Shown in pieces: positions 45,166-57,698 of a DNA stretch of 64,000 nt (its first letter is position 1; the number at the start of each line of letters is the position of its first letter). Location: positions 8,308,001 to 8,372,000 of the forward strand of contig OZ020489.1 of the NCBI GenBank assembly GCA_963971405.1. The letters run 5' to 3'. Made by a program: the position numbers and the translations under genes. This stretch comes from Psococerastis gibbosa (taxonomy: Eukaryota; Arthropoda; Insecta; Psocodea; Psocidae). Below the pieces are notes generated by a model, which did not search any database, was not told the DNA's origin, and saw nothing but the letters and a program-made list of their open reading frames with translations.

Positions 45166-45487
45166 TACAAAAAAAACGTTATTAGTTTATTTTAAGAAGT
45201 GATGAAAGGTTGTGAAGGAACTTGGCTGGTGCACAACTGCACAAGTCTATACGCCATTAACAAATTGTAGCTCGGCGAATTTCGAAAAATAAAACCCCTT
45301 CTATAAGTAATTAATTTTCGGGAAAATTGAGGGATAGAAACTTATAATTACTTCCCTTCCAATTGATTTTCCAAGTAAAATTAACTACTATTGGGCTGCG
45401 AAAATGAGAAAAACCTTGCTGATTTATTGTATAGTAATGTATTTATTTATTGTACGCAGTTTTCCACGTATAGCCAAATCACAAATC

Positions 45488-45705
45488 AGGACATGTAGTA
45501 CAGACTCCATCTTTCACCCGAATGGTTGTTGGTTTGAGTCACACACTTGCTACATTTTCTGGCCATGCTTCGGAGGGCATGTAAAGGAGGCGGTCCCGAG
45601 TCTTGCTAGTTGGGTGTAAGAGAAGGCTTTATAGCCCTAACTCCGCTAGGTTGGCTTAGTGATAGAACAAAGAAGTCAATATTTATTTATTATTATTATT
45701 TATTA
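45488..45705 (+). repeat. SINE-A copy
   Basis: Body and tail complete; box B changed to GGTTTGAGTCA, so probably no longer transcribed by Pol III. Confidence 0.8.
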
Positions 45706-45714
45706 TTTACTTTT

Positions 45715-46025
<311 letters not shown>

Positions 46026-46647
46026 CGATGTTCAACAGACTATGTGTTGTATTGGGCTGCAAGAAAGCAAGAAAGCTGATGGCGGAAGCCTAATGCTATG
46101 GTGTAATTAAAAAAAAAAATTAGAGCTAACTACAATCTTTGATGGGATCCCTAGGGGCCAAAACTGTCAGTCAAGGAATGGGGAAAGGGGGGGGGGGGGT
46201 GATCAGCGCAAAAAATTGGAAGAATTTTCGAAGACTAATTTTTTTTTAAATTAACAAGGCTCAGAAAAAAGTACTTTTGGCCAGCTTATTTCATTGGCAG
46301 ACTATAGGATATTTTCGCCAGCTAAACATTGATTCACATTATGGTGTAAGTTTAATGAATTCAGCCAGGTGGTGTATTTTCAAAGACTGCGTGTAAGCTT
46401 TAACGCCCCAGATTTCCTCAAAGGCGGATTATCTAAATGGGGTTACACCAAACAAACTGTCTCTTATAGTTTGTAAATTTCTAGAAGTGGGGCAGAAAAG
46501 TTTGTTTTGAGATATAACTGCTTGTAAATTACGGAGGAGTTCCGGCGCCTATTGAATTTCACAGGGCAGACAGATTATACAATGATTTATTAAAATATAG
46601 GGCAACTTTAATTTAACCGCAATGTTATTTGAATGAAAAAACATCGA
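46026..46647. other. Intron sequence, nothing recognised
   Basis: G-run at 46186-46198. No exon recognised. Confidence 0.5.
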
Positions 46648-46815
46648 CTTCGATGGCCAGGTGGTAGCGTGCTTGTACTTGTGCGAGTCTCCACACGCCA
46701 TGTAATCGGAGACGTGTCGTAACTAAACACGGGTGCTAACCTATAGAGGCCACTGAAGAGGACAATCGGACACATTCATTAAATTGTTTGTATGCAATTA
46801 ACCTTTTTTTTAAAA
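46648..46815 (+). repeat. SINE-B copy, near full length
   Basis: 'cgatggccaggtggtagcgt' head through 'gtatgcaattaacctttttt', ending in a T-run. Confidence 0.8.
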
Positions 46816-47199
46816 ATGAAACTTCCTAAAAATTTAGTTCTCCACAAAAAACATTAATATGGATTTTCCAATTTTTCATCAGGTGCCGGGAAAGTACGCT
46901 TTCAGGTGACCCAGATTCAACTGCTCCATTGTTATTATTTAAATTAATCATTATTTTTTTTTTTTTGCAATGTAGACTAGCTTACGATTATGTTTGTTTT
47001 TTGCAGATTTTCTATTTTTTTTTAACCTAAAACACTTGTTGACCTCATTCTTGCAATACTATCTTGGGAATGTTACGTACATCACTTGTTAACCAACAGC
47101 TAATTAATCAGACCACTAACAAATCAAAGTGAAAGGCGTGACATAACAAAAGAGTCTCATGTAGGCTGTATAGGACAGAGTTTATGAAGAAAGTTTGTG
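46816..47199. other. Intron sequence, nothing recognised
   Basis: T-run at 46954-46966. No exon recognised. Confidence 0.5.
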
Positions 47200-47895
47200 T
47201 CCCAAATACCGAGTACCTAAGGCGAATGGATACAGAAGCCGAGTTTCCGCTGACGGATAGGAAACGGAAACTAACATACTTTGGTCATTTGGCGAGAAAT
47301 AATCGCTTTCTGCATGTAATAATCCAAGGGAAGATTTTTTTCTTTAAAAGAAAAGGTTAATCGTATACAATTCAATGAATGTATCAGATTGGCCTCTTCA
47401 GCCGCCTCTATAAATAAATAAATAAATATTGACTTTTTTGTTCTATTACACTAAGCCAACCTAGCGGAGTTAGGGCTATAAAGCCCTCTCTTACACTCAA
47501 CTAGGGAGGCCTGGGACCGCCTTCTTTACATGCCCTCCGAAGCATGGCCAGAAATTGTAGGAAGTGTAGGACTCGAACCAACAACCTTTCGGGTGAAAGT
47601 CAGAGTCCGTACCACAACTCTACATGTCTTGACTCTATAGGCCTATATATACCCGTGTTGGGTTACGACAAGTCTCCGATCGCAGGGCGTGTGGAGACTC
47701 GCACAAGAACAAACAAGCTACCAACTGGCAATCGAAGTAGATGGAAGGACTGAGGGCTCCGCGGGCAGGAGAAGAACATCCTGGTTGGAAAACCTGAGGC
47801 AGTGGTTTGGCACTTCCTTTTCAGAGCAGTAGTTTCAATGGTACTAATTGCCAATCTTCGATAGAAGAGGCATTTAAGGACGAAGAAGAGAGCTA
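47200..47895 (+). repeat. Non-LTR (type 2) 3' end split by nested SINEs
   Basis: 47200-47333 (ccgagtttccgctgacgg ... aatccaagggaag) continues at about 47743 (agatggaaggactgagg, RAGEEHPGW-like) to 'agaagaggcatttaagg'. Rejoined by eye it follows the 61317 copy. Confidence 0.7.
47334..47743 (-). repeat. SINE-B inside the non-LTR element, itself carrying SINE-A
   Basis: SINE-B parts 47345-47412 and 47640-47740 surround a minus-strand SINE-A (47413-47632). CTCTATA at 47406-47412 and 47633-47639 is the target duplication of the inner SINE. Confidence 0.85.
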
Positions 47896-48584
47896 GCACG
47901 AGGTACGGGTACGAGTTACGAGCCACTATTGACAGAATAAGTAGAGTCATTTGGGGGCCACACACACTAGGATTTTCTTTGGGAGAGGCCAAGCAATTTG
48001 AGACCTGACCGAGTCCTGGATAAATTCACAGAGGGCGGGACGGCTCCCCCCCCCCCCCAATACTTCATTGCTTCATTGGAGCCTACTGGTCAAACAGTTT
48101 TGCAGTTCTTCACCTTGAATGACACAAGAGCGGAGTGAGGGGGCTCCGGAGACTCTCCCCGGGTGAAAATGTTTCATATTGCCTATGGTGTATGTTAATA
48201 AGAAACTGTAGTCCCCCAATTATTTTAAAAACTTTTAAAAACAAAAACAATTAACCAGGCATATATGACGTGAAAAACAATATTTTGATGTTGGCTGCGA
48301 GGTAAAAACTTGACACATTTGAAACTTGACGCCGATGAGTAATTTTGAGTGAAACACTGTGGGCGGAAATGGTTTTCATTCAACACCGAATAATAAATCG
48401 TTTCATACACATTTCATGAAAATCCCCGTGGCCCTTTATAATTTATTATTACGTACTGTAGCTCCTGTAACATACTGTAGCAAACAAATTTATAACCGCC
48501 CACGGTTAAATGAAATCATCGCTGTTGTTATTTCCAAACATAAGTTTCCAGGGTTACGATATTGCTGGAGGAGGGGGCAAGCGA

Positions 48585-48632
<48 letters not shown>

Positions 48633-48674
48633 GAAAATGAATGATTTCTTAAACGTATTCATTTTTTTTACCAG
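47896..48674. other. Intron sequence with a 40-base T-run
   Basis: T-run at about 48587-48627 and a C-run near 48047. No exon recognised. Confidence 0.5.
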
Positions 48675-48990
48675 GGTTAATCGAATTCAAACAATTTAAT
48701 GAATTTTTCCTCTTCAGTCGCCTCTGTAGGTTATTACCCGTGTTGAGTTACGACACGCCTCCGATCGCATGGCGTGTAGACTCGCGCAAATACAAGCACG
48801 CTACCACCTGGCCATCGAAGTCGTTACTTTGTTTGTTATGAGGATATGCTACGTAGAAAATTGGCACCCCTAATTTAAATAATTTTCATTTTTTATTTCA
48901 TAAACTCAGCGATACATAAATAATTTGGCTAATTAAGTTGTAGAAGACTACTTCGTGCATCATATAATCGGACATTTTTACTTTTCGGAA
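48675..48990. repeat. SINE-B followed by half of a fold-back element
   Basis: 48675-48830 is a minus-strand SINE-B. 48846-48990 starts CTACGTAGAAAATTGGCACC and matches one arm of 5325-5709. Confidence 0.7.
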
Positions 48991-49261
48991 TTCATTCCGA
49001 CGTACAGCACTATACCGTTAAAAAACAATTTATTCTCAGGCTAACAATGTAATCATAACAATTTAGAGTATCACTGTCCATGCTATAATAGTCTTGTTTA
49101 CATTTTTGTCCCGAGAAATCCTTTAAACGGCATAGTAGGTCCGCAGGAAAGTAGGCAGCATTTTTAATTTAAAAAATTAAATTTAATGACCATCATTAAA
49201 TTATATTATTTAATTTTAAATTATGTAAAAAACATTTTATATTGTTTTGAATCATTATTTT

Positions 49262-49480
49262 AGCCGACTCAGCAGTATTAGTAGTACCCAAACTTTCCGC
49301 ACTTCTTGAACCGATACTCGTGACCACCCCACCGGACAACAGCACACTAGATACTAAACAGAACTGCACACTGCCACAGGACTCTATACACTAGACCGCT
49401 TGGGCACAACTCATCCACTATCGCTACTACAGAAGGTCGACAGCGGGATGACGTCACGCGTCATGGCCGGAAAGAGTGGA
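49262..49480 (-). promoter_or_regulatory. GC-richer unique island with a perfect CRE; possible internal promoter
   Basis: About 220 bases unlike any repeat in the window, with a palindromic cAMP response element TGACGTCA at 49449-49456 next to a second half-site (gcgtcatgg). PDE4 genes in mammals have cAMP-responsive internal promoters. No coding exon was found next to it, so the role is inference. Confidence 0.3.
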
Positions 49481-49654
49481 CCATCTGCTTAGAGCAAAAT
49501 TGTGTTTATAAACTTATATTACTTAACTTATGACAGTCTTATGGTCATTGGTTATTGCGATGTATAGTGGGGGGAGTGTGTTCACTAATAAAACCACTAT
49601 TAATAATTAATTTTATTTTAATAATTATTAGATATTGAAATCGCCATGATCTCT

Positions 49655-49880
49655 CATGAATTTGCCCCCATAAAGAATTTGTTTCCGTAAAGGAATTGGT
49701 CTCCGCAAGGAATTTGCCTCGATAAGTAATTGTTCTCCGCAAGGAATTCGCCCCCATAAAGAATTTGTCTCCGTAAAGGAATTGGTCTCCGCAAGGAATT
49801 TACAGTACCTCCAAAAGTAATTTGTATCCTTAAGAATAAGGAATTTGTTCCCATAAAGATTTTGTCTCTGTAAGGAATAC
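49655..49880. repeat. Degenerate 17-bp minisatellite
   Basis: Repeated 'aaggaattggtctccgt' and 'aaagaatttgtctccgt' variants, about 13 units, decaying toward 49870. The reading frames through it are periodic and not protein coding. Confidence 0.85.
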
Positions 49881-50154
49881 TGGACAGCACCGTCATGATT
49901 TTATTCATGCTCAGTTTTCCTTACCCAGAAGTTTCCAAGTGTGGCAACCGCCTTACTTGTTGATGTTATTCGAACGGGTATACCTTTAGTGTTTAAATTT
50001 TGCCCTAAATAGAAGCAATTTCCTGGCAAATGCCCCAAGTTTGCAACTATAAGGTCGTTAGCAGCTTAATTGTCAGCAAGTTTCTCAGTTATTCAATCAA
50101 CTGACAGCAACAGCTCAGCTTCCATCTGGTTAGATAATATTTTTCCTCGCCAGC
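49881..50154. other. Intron sequence, nothing recognised
   Basis: No exon or repeat recognised. Confidence 0.5.
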
Positions 50155-50171
50155 TGCATGTAATAATCCAA

Positions 50172-50447
50172 GGGAAGATAGACTACTAAGGTTACCAATG
50201 TCTTGAACGACTTTTTATGGACCTAGGCCCATAGGTCCCTTGTCCCATACCAACGACCCCATGGATTTCGGACATTATTTGTATTGTTTCCGGATAAATT
50301 TTTGGCTATTGACAATTTGGTATACGTTCTTGATGTCAACCTACACCGGCTACAAGTGATAATAGACGTGCTGAGACAAGCTTGCCGTTGACGCTATGAA
50401 ACAGGGGAAGGGATGATATAATCAAGTACAGATACGAGGGAAGATAG
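50172..50447. repeat. SINE-C with 10-bp target duplication inside a non-LTR remnant
   Basis: GGGAAGATAG at 50172-50181 and 50438-50447 borders the SINE. Flanking 'gcatgtaataatccaa' belongs to the type 2 non-LTR element. Carries the unoccupied site gacattatttgtattg. Confidence 0.8.
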
Positions 50448-50506
50448 TTGACTGAGGACACTCGGCCGAAGATGAACAGAGGATATAGAAAAACTGGACA
50501 TGGCGG

Positions 50507-50719
50507 CAAGCACGTAGCCTGGATTTTATTTCGGGAGGGGCTAACTACCGGGGGGTCAAAGGGGAATAGCCCCAGTAAAACGGTTTACAAAATTTACATG
50601 CAAAAACACACAGTTTTAGTGTTTTTAGAGGGAGAAAAAAAAATGCAGGTGAAACATCAAACAGAACAATGCAAGGATTTTTTCTTCTTTTTTCATCCCC
50701 CTCCCTGGCTACGTGCCTG
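50507..50719. mobile_element. Small hAT-type MITE
   Basis: Ends CAAGCACGTAGCC / GGCTACGTGCCTG, flanked by CATGGCGG (50499-50506) and CATGGTGG (50720-50727). Confidence 0.8.
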
Positions 50720-51339
50720 CATGGTGGGATTTGAACAAAATATGCCTACCCTAGCCGCCGTCCAACGCCCGTCTTACGTAATTCCCGTCTTATGAAATCA
50801 GCGAAGTCGCTGTCATTAATTAATTGACCTTGAGACGCAAATACGCTCGCACTATACAGCAGAAAATAAGATGCACCGAGCAAAATAAATTCTAGTTATG
50901 AAATCTAAAATAAATGCACAGTAATAACCAAAGAATGTTGAAAAATGTCATTTTATGTCGACTTCTCAGCCCATAATAACCTAAATAACATGAAAATAAA
51001 TCTATTAAATAAGCTGAGAATTTTTATGTGGGCGCTGAATTTATTGGCAAAGTTCGTCCGGTTATTACGAACATCGATATACACCTACTGTTTCGGCTAT
51101 TTAGGTTGCCTAACTTGCGTGTTTACACAGTTATGTGTGTCTATAGCCCCATCAATTTGAGGCTATATTTAACTGGCGCCATATTTATTTTGAATTTGTC
51201 ATCGGCGTGTGTCAATTTTTGAAGTGGATGCGCTATTTTGAAATTTTGAAACGGCCAACAGCGTAATTCCATTAAGTTTTAATTAAGTTCAAGTATTAAT
51301 AAAGAAAGATATCTAACTGGCTATATTATTTAATACAAT
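50720..51339. other. Intron sequence, nothing recognised
   Basis: Overlapping short frames near 50945-51222 show no recognisable domain. Confidence 0.5.
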
Positions 51340-51412
51340 ATGCAGTGGGGCTTTATATCGCAAACACCACTAGGTTGGCATAGTAATAGAACAAAAATTC
51401 ATTATTTATTTA
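51340..51412 (+). repeat. SINE-A tail fragment
   Basis: 'ggctttatat', 'actaggttggcatagtaata' and a TTTA-type end. Confidence 0.6.
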
Positions 51413-51481
51413 GTTAAAAATATAATGTATTTCATGAGAGTGACTTCGGAGAAGTGATACATTTCAATTAAGAATAAATAA

Positions 51482-51619
51482 CTTTGCACTAATTCTACAA
51501 AATAAAATTATTTATATTGTATTGTAACAGCTGTTTCGGTGGTGGAGCCTGAAGATGGTGTCCACCATCGAAACAGCTATTACAATATAAATTTTATTTG
51601 GTTGAATTTGCGCTAAGTA
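51482..51619. repeat. Long hairpin centred on a CTGAAGATGG motif
   Basis: Arms with 'aacagctgtttcggtggtgg' and 'ccaccatcgaaacagct', continuing outward through 'taaaattatttatattgt' / 'acaatataaattttatt', about 55 bases each with mismatches. Only one copy here. Confidence 0.7.
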
Positions 51620-51645
51620 AAGCAATAATTGTATTCTTATTTATT

Positions 51646-52474
51646 GCTTTCCAATTTATACGTAGTATAAGGAAAGCTTTGTGATGGTCGAAATTTTCGA
51701 TTCCGGGATTTCAACGGAGTTACACGTTTTGAGGTCCCAGGAACCAAAAAAAAGTGGTTTTTACGAAATGTCTGTCTGTCGCTCTGTTTGTCTTGTCTGT
51801 CTGTTCGTCGATTTCATTTCATTTCATTTCGAATCATACCTCGGGATCATTTTTATTTTATTTTGGGCTACCTTACTTTGGGGGGGGGGGGGTTTATTTT
51901 CAAAAAAAAATCCAAAAAAACGTCTAAAAAACTAATTTATCCAAAATGGCTCCAAAGATTTCTTTTAAATTCACATATATTGTCGTCGTTATTATTGTTG
52001 ACAAAATGCGGGGGGTCGCTTGCCCCTTGATAGATTTCTTCTGGGGGTAAAAAATAAAAAAATGCAAATTTTAATGAAAAATGACTAAAAAATAATTTTT
52101 CTGTGAAACCTTTCCATCTATTATTTCTATCTTCAGACATGTTTTAGGTGTTAAATTGAGTAACGAAACCGGACGGATTGCTTTCCCAAAAAACTATTTG
52201 ATTTTGTGCAAAAAAAATGTTTTTGAAAAAATGATAAAAAATTCAAGGTCCAATGCATTGCGTGCCCAGCCATTATTGCTGTGTGGTAATTTGTTGGTCT
52301 GACCTATCTAGAATTTACCTCACCTCCAGTGACGTCAGGTGGACAACCCCCCCCCCCCCCCGAGATATCGGAAATTTAACTATAGGAAAATTATTTACTA
52401 TGCAATTACTCATTTTCTCTAGTTACTACTTGCTAAATTGGAATGCATGTTCGAGTAAACTCGGACCGGTTCTT
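51646..52474 (+). mobile_element. Helentron-like non-autonomous element
   Basis: Full-length; TGACGTCA at 52330-52337; C-run at 52347-52360. Part of the 5' region near 51815 was replaced by (ATTTC)n. Confidence 0.8.
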
Positions 52475-52620
52475 GTATAATAAATTTAAATAAATAAAAT
52501 AAATATTTACTCTTTTTGTTGTTTTATTACTAATTCATGTAATTTACCCCACATTACTACTAGGCCTACATCCTCATCTTTGGGAATTTTCGTGTTCACT
52601 AGGCTGTCATTCTTTTTTAT

Positions 52621-53085
52621 TAGGGGTATTCACTGCGTTTCGATTTCCCTAAGTGAATAGAACTCCAGTTTTTCTACGGTAGAAAAATAATGCCATAAAG
52701 AAATGTATTTCAAATTATTCCCCATTTTCCCCAACTACTAGTTCTTGGTTGGGTAAACTGAGCTTGGGAAATCGAAAACGCCAAACGGCCATATTTATTG
52801 TTGTTTTGCATTTGAATTTTGGTTTTTAGTTTTATTTAATTTAAAAAAAAAATGAGCTCTGCGACAGAAATTAATTTTTAAATAACAATAAAAAAAAACA
52901 ACTACCGTACTACAGTAGATGTTCATAAGTTAAGCGAAGGCAAAGAAACATTGGAAGTAGGTTAGGTTAGGTCGGGTAAACTTAGAGATATACGTTTCCA
53001 TGGCAATTATTTTTCTACAGTAGAAAAAAATCTAGTTCTATTCCTACTTTCCCTTAGGGAAATCGAAATGCAGTGAATACCCCTA
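52621..53085. mobile_element. 465-bp element with about 75-bp inverted repeats
   Basis: Ends TAGGGGTATTCACTGCGTTT and its near-inverse at 53066-53085; arms continue through 'tcgatttccctaag' and 'ttctac-gtagaaaaataat'. Target duplication unclear, superfamily not decided. Confidence 0.75.
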
Positions 53086-55154
53086 TTGTATAAACATTAA
53101 TAAGTTGGTAACAAGAAGTCAGCAACCTAGAAACGCCACGTAACAGACAGGCCTTGAGTTAGAAGGATCAGCATTCAGCAACGATAGGTTGAGGTCGGCA
53201 TGAAAATACGCCCGCAGTCTGTCGGCGGAGAAATTCCATAGCGACCGAAAGTAGGACAAGATACCGTCATAGGCGTCTGTAAAGGTCGCTCAATGTAAAC
53301 AAGGCTAAGCCCAGGGCTGATCTACATAATATTGACGGAAAAAATTAAAATTAAAATTTATTCCATAAACCATTATATTTTCTTGGGTCTATGGCAGCGT
53401 AAAAAAATACTGATGACGGAGTTTCCCGACTGTGGTCAGTAGGTGTTAGTAACGGCAACATATTATGCATCAAAATGTAGAGAAACATGAAATGGAACAT
53501 ATTATGCAATCTATAAAAATATACACCGTACACCGTTTTTAGGGATATTCATCTACCTATTGAAATGGCGACCAATGTTCGACTTTTCGAAAATTTCTTC
53601 ACAGCTTTTCATTTCATGACCCCCTGAGCCTAAAACCACATTCGGTTCAAAATGTTAGATATATGTATGCATGTATTGTAATGTACATAGTACGTAGTAT
53701 GCATGTATGTATATCGATTTTAGGAAACACTCTAACTTCCCTAAATATTATCAGATTTTGATGAAACTTGGCGCAAAAATTGATCATACAAATGTCTTGA
53801 TCGAGTTCGTTAACCAGCTAGATACACTATTTAGTTACAAGATGGCGGCCGATTGAAACCTTATATAATTCATATCTCAGTTACTATTGGTCGCAGAAGG
53901 AATGAATTAAAATCTGACTGAAAGTCAGTATTATTATCTACGATAATGGTAATCAACACCTTTTACGACAAATCAACCATTTTAAGATGACGTCCAGTCA
54001 AAGTAAAAATAATTTGATAAGTGAAGTTTATAATCGGCATTGTGGTTCGAAATTTGGAATACAGGAGTGTTTTGTGTGTTGATATTGTGGTCTGTCTGGA
54101 AATAATTAAGTAATTTCTATTTTTTATTGCATAGCGTATGAGGCGTAGGGGAAAAGCAGGGTCTGCGGAGCCGAAAGGGATTTTTTTTTGTTATATTGAA
54201 GCTAAATTACTGACCAAATACTAATTTCGTTGAAAATATTGACGTTGACTGGCTTTACCGACCACCTAACACCCATCTTAAGCGGCTGTAATGCTTTCCC
54301 GAGAAAGAAAACCGTTAGTCCTATGTACTTACTTAATTGACGTGTCCTATGTAAATAATGGCAAACCAGCTACCTATTTTTAGGGCGACCGCGTCCGGAT
54401 TCTGGTAACTCGGTAATTTCGGTCGCGCTCGCCCTAAAAGTAAAAGGATAATTCTTATGTTAAAACATCACAATTTCAATCACACAAACCTTTCATAGGT
54501 TTTGATTGAGGTGCCCACGGAGGAATTTATACATATATATATATTTAGTAGGAACATTGTTAATTTCTTAGTGGGTTTGTTGTATAATTAATTTCATTTT
54601 GTATTGTATGATAAATATATTTCTCTCTTTCTTTCTTTCTTTATGTTTTCACCCCCTCTAAAATCTCTGTATTCATTAACGGAGCCTAATTAAACAGAAC
54701 CTATTATTCCAGTGAGACCATGTTTAATAATACAGTTCGAGACTTCATACGAAATGTCATTTGTACCATTTGTAATACTTTTATGTAAGATTTGTGTCAT
54801 TTTTCCCCCTTTAGTGCCAATTATTTTGCCTTTAGTAGTAGCCACTCGGCTTTTATCCTCTCAAAGCGAGAGAGCTCGTACTTGCCTGTCTTTTGTCTTG
54901 TTTCATTACGAATTGCAGGGTAATTAAGGGTCTGCTCACTGCTGCTCTTTGTCCATTTGGTCGGAAAATTACTCTCTTCCCCTCTCATTCGCTATATATT
55001 ACATTTCACCTTTATGAAATTCTCACAACTAATTGTTATCTCTTGGGGTGCAGTCATGCGTCATCACAATTTCAGATTTTTCGTAACCAAGCAAGCTAAG
55101 ACTAGTTCTGTCCCCTTCCGCTGACGATCCAAGTTAGTGTTTATCGACTCGTAT
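53086..55154. other. Intron sequence, one GC-rich hairpin
   Basis: 54377-54439 is a hairpin (tttttagggcgaccgcg / cgcgctcgccctaaaa). Near 53750 'cagattttgatgaaacttgg' is reminiscent of Helitron-type repeats. (CTTT)n at 54628-54642. No exon recognised. Confidence 0.5.
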
Positions 55155-55500
55155 CTGTACCTAGGGTGCGACACCTATAAAGGACTGAAAAGGACCGCAC
55201 AAAACAGACAAGAGTGGAAAAGAAGATTACAACATTCACTGCAAACCAATTCATAGATTGTAACACAAGAAGAAGATCTGTACTTGGCAAAGTCATGCTT
55301 TCGCCTGTACCATTGCGTCAATCGAAAGTTTGCCTTAGTGCAGATTGACATCGAGAACGTATACCAGTTTCCCAGTGACCAAAAACTCATACGGAAACAA
55401 TACAAATAATGTCCAAAATCCATGGCGTCGTTGGCATTGAGCAAGGCATCTATGGGCCACTATAAGTAGGCCTGGGTCTATAAAAAGTTATAAAAAATTA
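55155..55500 (+). repeat. Non-LTR (type 3) tail joined to SINE-C
   Basis: 55155-55275 reads RVRHL-like then GLKRTAQNRQEWKRRLQHSL, as at 62880-63110. 55277-55500 is SINE-C with the unoccupied form of the 35141 insertion site. Confidence 0.7.
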
Positions 55501-56387
55501 CAAATGAGGGTAAGTTTGGCATACATGCCTGCTGTGTAGACGGAACACCTCCTCAAAAGGAGTATTCCATCTACACCTACTTTATACCAATAAATAGAAA
55601 GTTATTCCAATATGAAAAAGTTATTCCAAAGTAAAAAGTTATTCCAATAAAAAACACCTTCACATTCCCACTGGAGGAAGATTGATTCCAGGAAGCGAGA
55701 TTATTAAGCTCTTGATGTTCGTGGAAAAAGTCCATAGAAAAAAGCTGACAATGTTATTGTGAGGAAATACTTCAAAATTTAACAGAATTTGAAGTATCAC
55801 AGGAGCGAAAAAAGGATCTCTGATATATTGGATGAGAAACATAAAAAAACATGGAGAGATGAGAAAATTAATAATATTTCGGAAAATTAAAAATATTTGA
55901 AATTTCAGCAATTTTGACTAGTTGCAATTGAAGATGTCGATGACGATGAAGGAAATGAAGAAGAAGAAGAGGAAAAAGATTAAGAAGGTGAGGAAAAAGA
56001 GGAAGAAGAAATAGAATTGTATTGTATAAGAAAATTGCAAGTTACAGGGTTTGTTTATTAACACAACTCAACGCGGGCTTCCTTAAATAGAGGGGTCGTA
56101 ATCGAAAATTTCCGGGAAAAAAGTTAGATACAAAACCAACTTTCCTGCTATCAAGTGTTTTATTTATGGGATTGTTTTTCTCGTAGAAAATGACAGGGAT
56201 TCTATCTCGAAATTGTTCTTCGTTAAACCTAGAGACTTGTTACTTATCAAGGCTTTGTTCAGGGGCGTATGCAAGGGCAAACTGCATGAGCAATTCTATT
56301 GTATTGCAATATTCCATAATACTACTGTAAATGATAAATTAAATTGACAAGTTACTGTTGTGTTATCTTATAAATGAATAAATAAAT
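55501..56387. other. Intron sequence with short repeats
   Basis: 'aaagttattcca' repeated four times at 55586-55650; a (GAA)-rich stretch at 55956-56012. Nothing coding recognised. Confidence 0.5.
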
Positions 56388-56548
56388 AAATGGCAAGGTG
56401 GTAGTAGCGTGCTTGTACTTGGGTGAGTCTCTACACACCTTGCGGTCGGAGACGTGTCGTACACAAGTACCTATTAGGTCACTTAGTGAGGCGATTGAAG
56501 AGGTTAATCGGATACATTCATTAAATTTTTTGTACGCGATTAACCTTT
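56388..56548 (+). repeat. SINE-B copy
   Basis: 'atggcaaggtggtagtagcgt' type head through 'tacgcgattaacctttt'. Confidence 0.75.
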
Positions 56549-56569
56549 TATAAGAAAATTAAAAAAATA

Positions 56570-57436
56570 AAGAACCGGTCCGAGTTTACTCGAACATGCT
56601 TTCCAATTTATCAGAAATTAGTAGATAAAGAAAATGAGTAATTTCATGGTAAATAATTTTCCTATGGTTAAATTTTCGATATGTCGGGGGGGGGGGGTGT
56701 GGTGTTGTCCACCTGATGTCACTAGAGATGAGGTAAATTCTAGATGGGTCAGACCAACACATTACCACTCAGCAACAATGGCAGGGCGCGCAATGCATTT
56801 CAACGTGAATTTTCTATCATTTTTTCAAAAAAACATTTTTTCTACAAAACCAAATACTTTTCTGGGAAAGCAAACTGTCCGGTTTCGTTACTCAATTTAA
56901 CACCTAATACATGCCTGAAGGTAGAAATCATCGATGGAAAGGTTTCACAGAAAAATTATTTTTTAGTAATTTTTCATTAAAATTTAGTTATTTTTATTTT
57001 TTTACCCCCAGAAGCAAACTATCAAGGGGCAAGTGACCCCACGCATTTTTTCAGCATTAATAACGACTACAATACATGTGAATTTAAAAGAAATCGTTGG
57101 AGCCGTTTTTGAGAAATAATTTTTTTAGACGTTTTTTTGGAGTTTTTTGAATATAAAACCCCCCCAAATTGAGATAGCCCAAAATAAAAAAAATTGAACC
57201 CGAGGTATGATTTTTCTGAACCTACATGCAGAATTTCATCAAAATCGACTGAGTAGTTTGCCCGGAAATCGCCGAACAGACAGACAGACAGAGCGACAGA
57301 GCGACAGAAAGACATTTCGTAAAAACCACTTTTTTGGGTTCTTGGGACCTCAAAACGTGTAAATCCGTTGAAATCTCGGAATCGAAAATTTCGACCGTCA
57401 CAAAGCTTTCCTTATACTACGTATAAATTGGAAAGC
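56570..57436 (-). mobile_element. Helentron-like non-autonomous element
   Basis: Full-length minus-strand copy; G-run at 56685-56697; CAGACAGACAGA at 57277-57290. Confidence 0.8.
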
Positions 57437-57698
57437 AATAATAATTATTATCGTTCATTTGCGAACAGGCCTATAAGTCCAATAAAATGCAAATCTTACA
57501 CAGTAAATTGAGTACAATTTAAATTCGTTCATGGTATACAATTTTGTTTTACTAAGTTACGTAAAATAAACAGTAGACAGTAATCATATATGTATGTAGC
57601 CATTACAGCCATACAAGCCAAACAAGTTAATTTGAAAATAGAATGTGGCATTCAAAATTGTTTTGTTTACATTTTCCACCTCAAGAATAAGTTAATAC

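Noticed and set aside
49545..49908. Minus-strand ORFs with periodic NSLRR / TNSF segments
   Set aside because: Explained by the 17-bp minisatellite; no splice or family support.
51541..51580. Canonical hammerhead ribozyme
   Set aside because: CTGAAGA and GAAAC are present, but the helix between them either takes core bases or leaves two extra bases before GAAA. Kept only as a hairpin.
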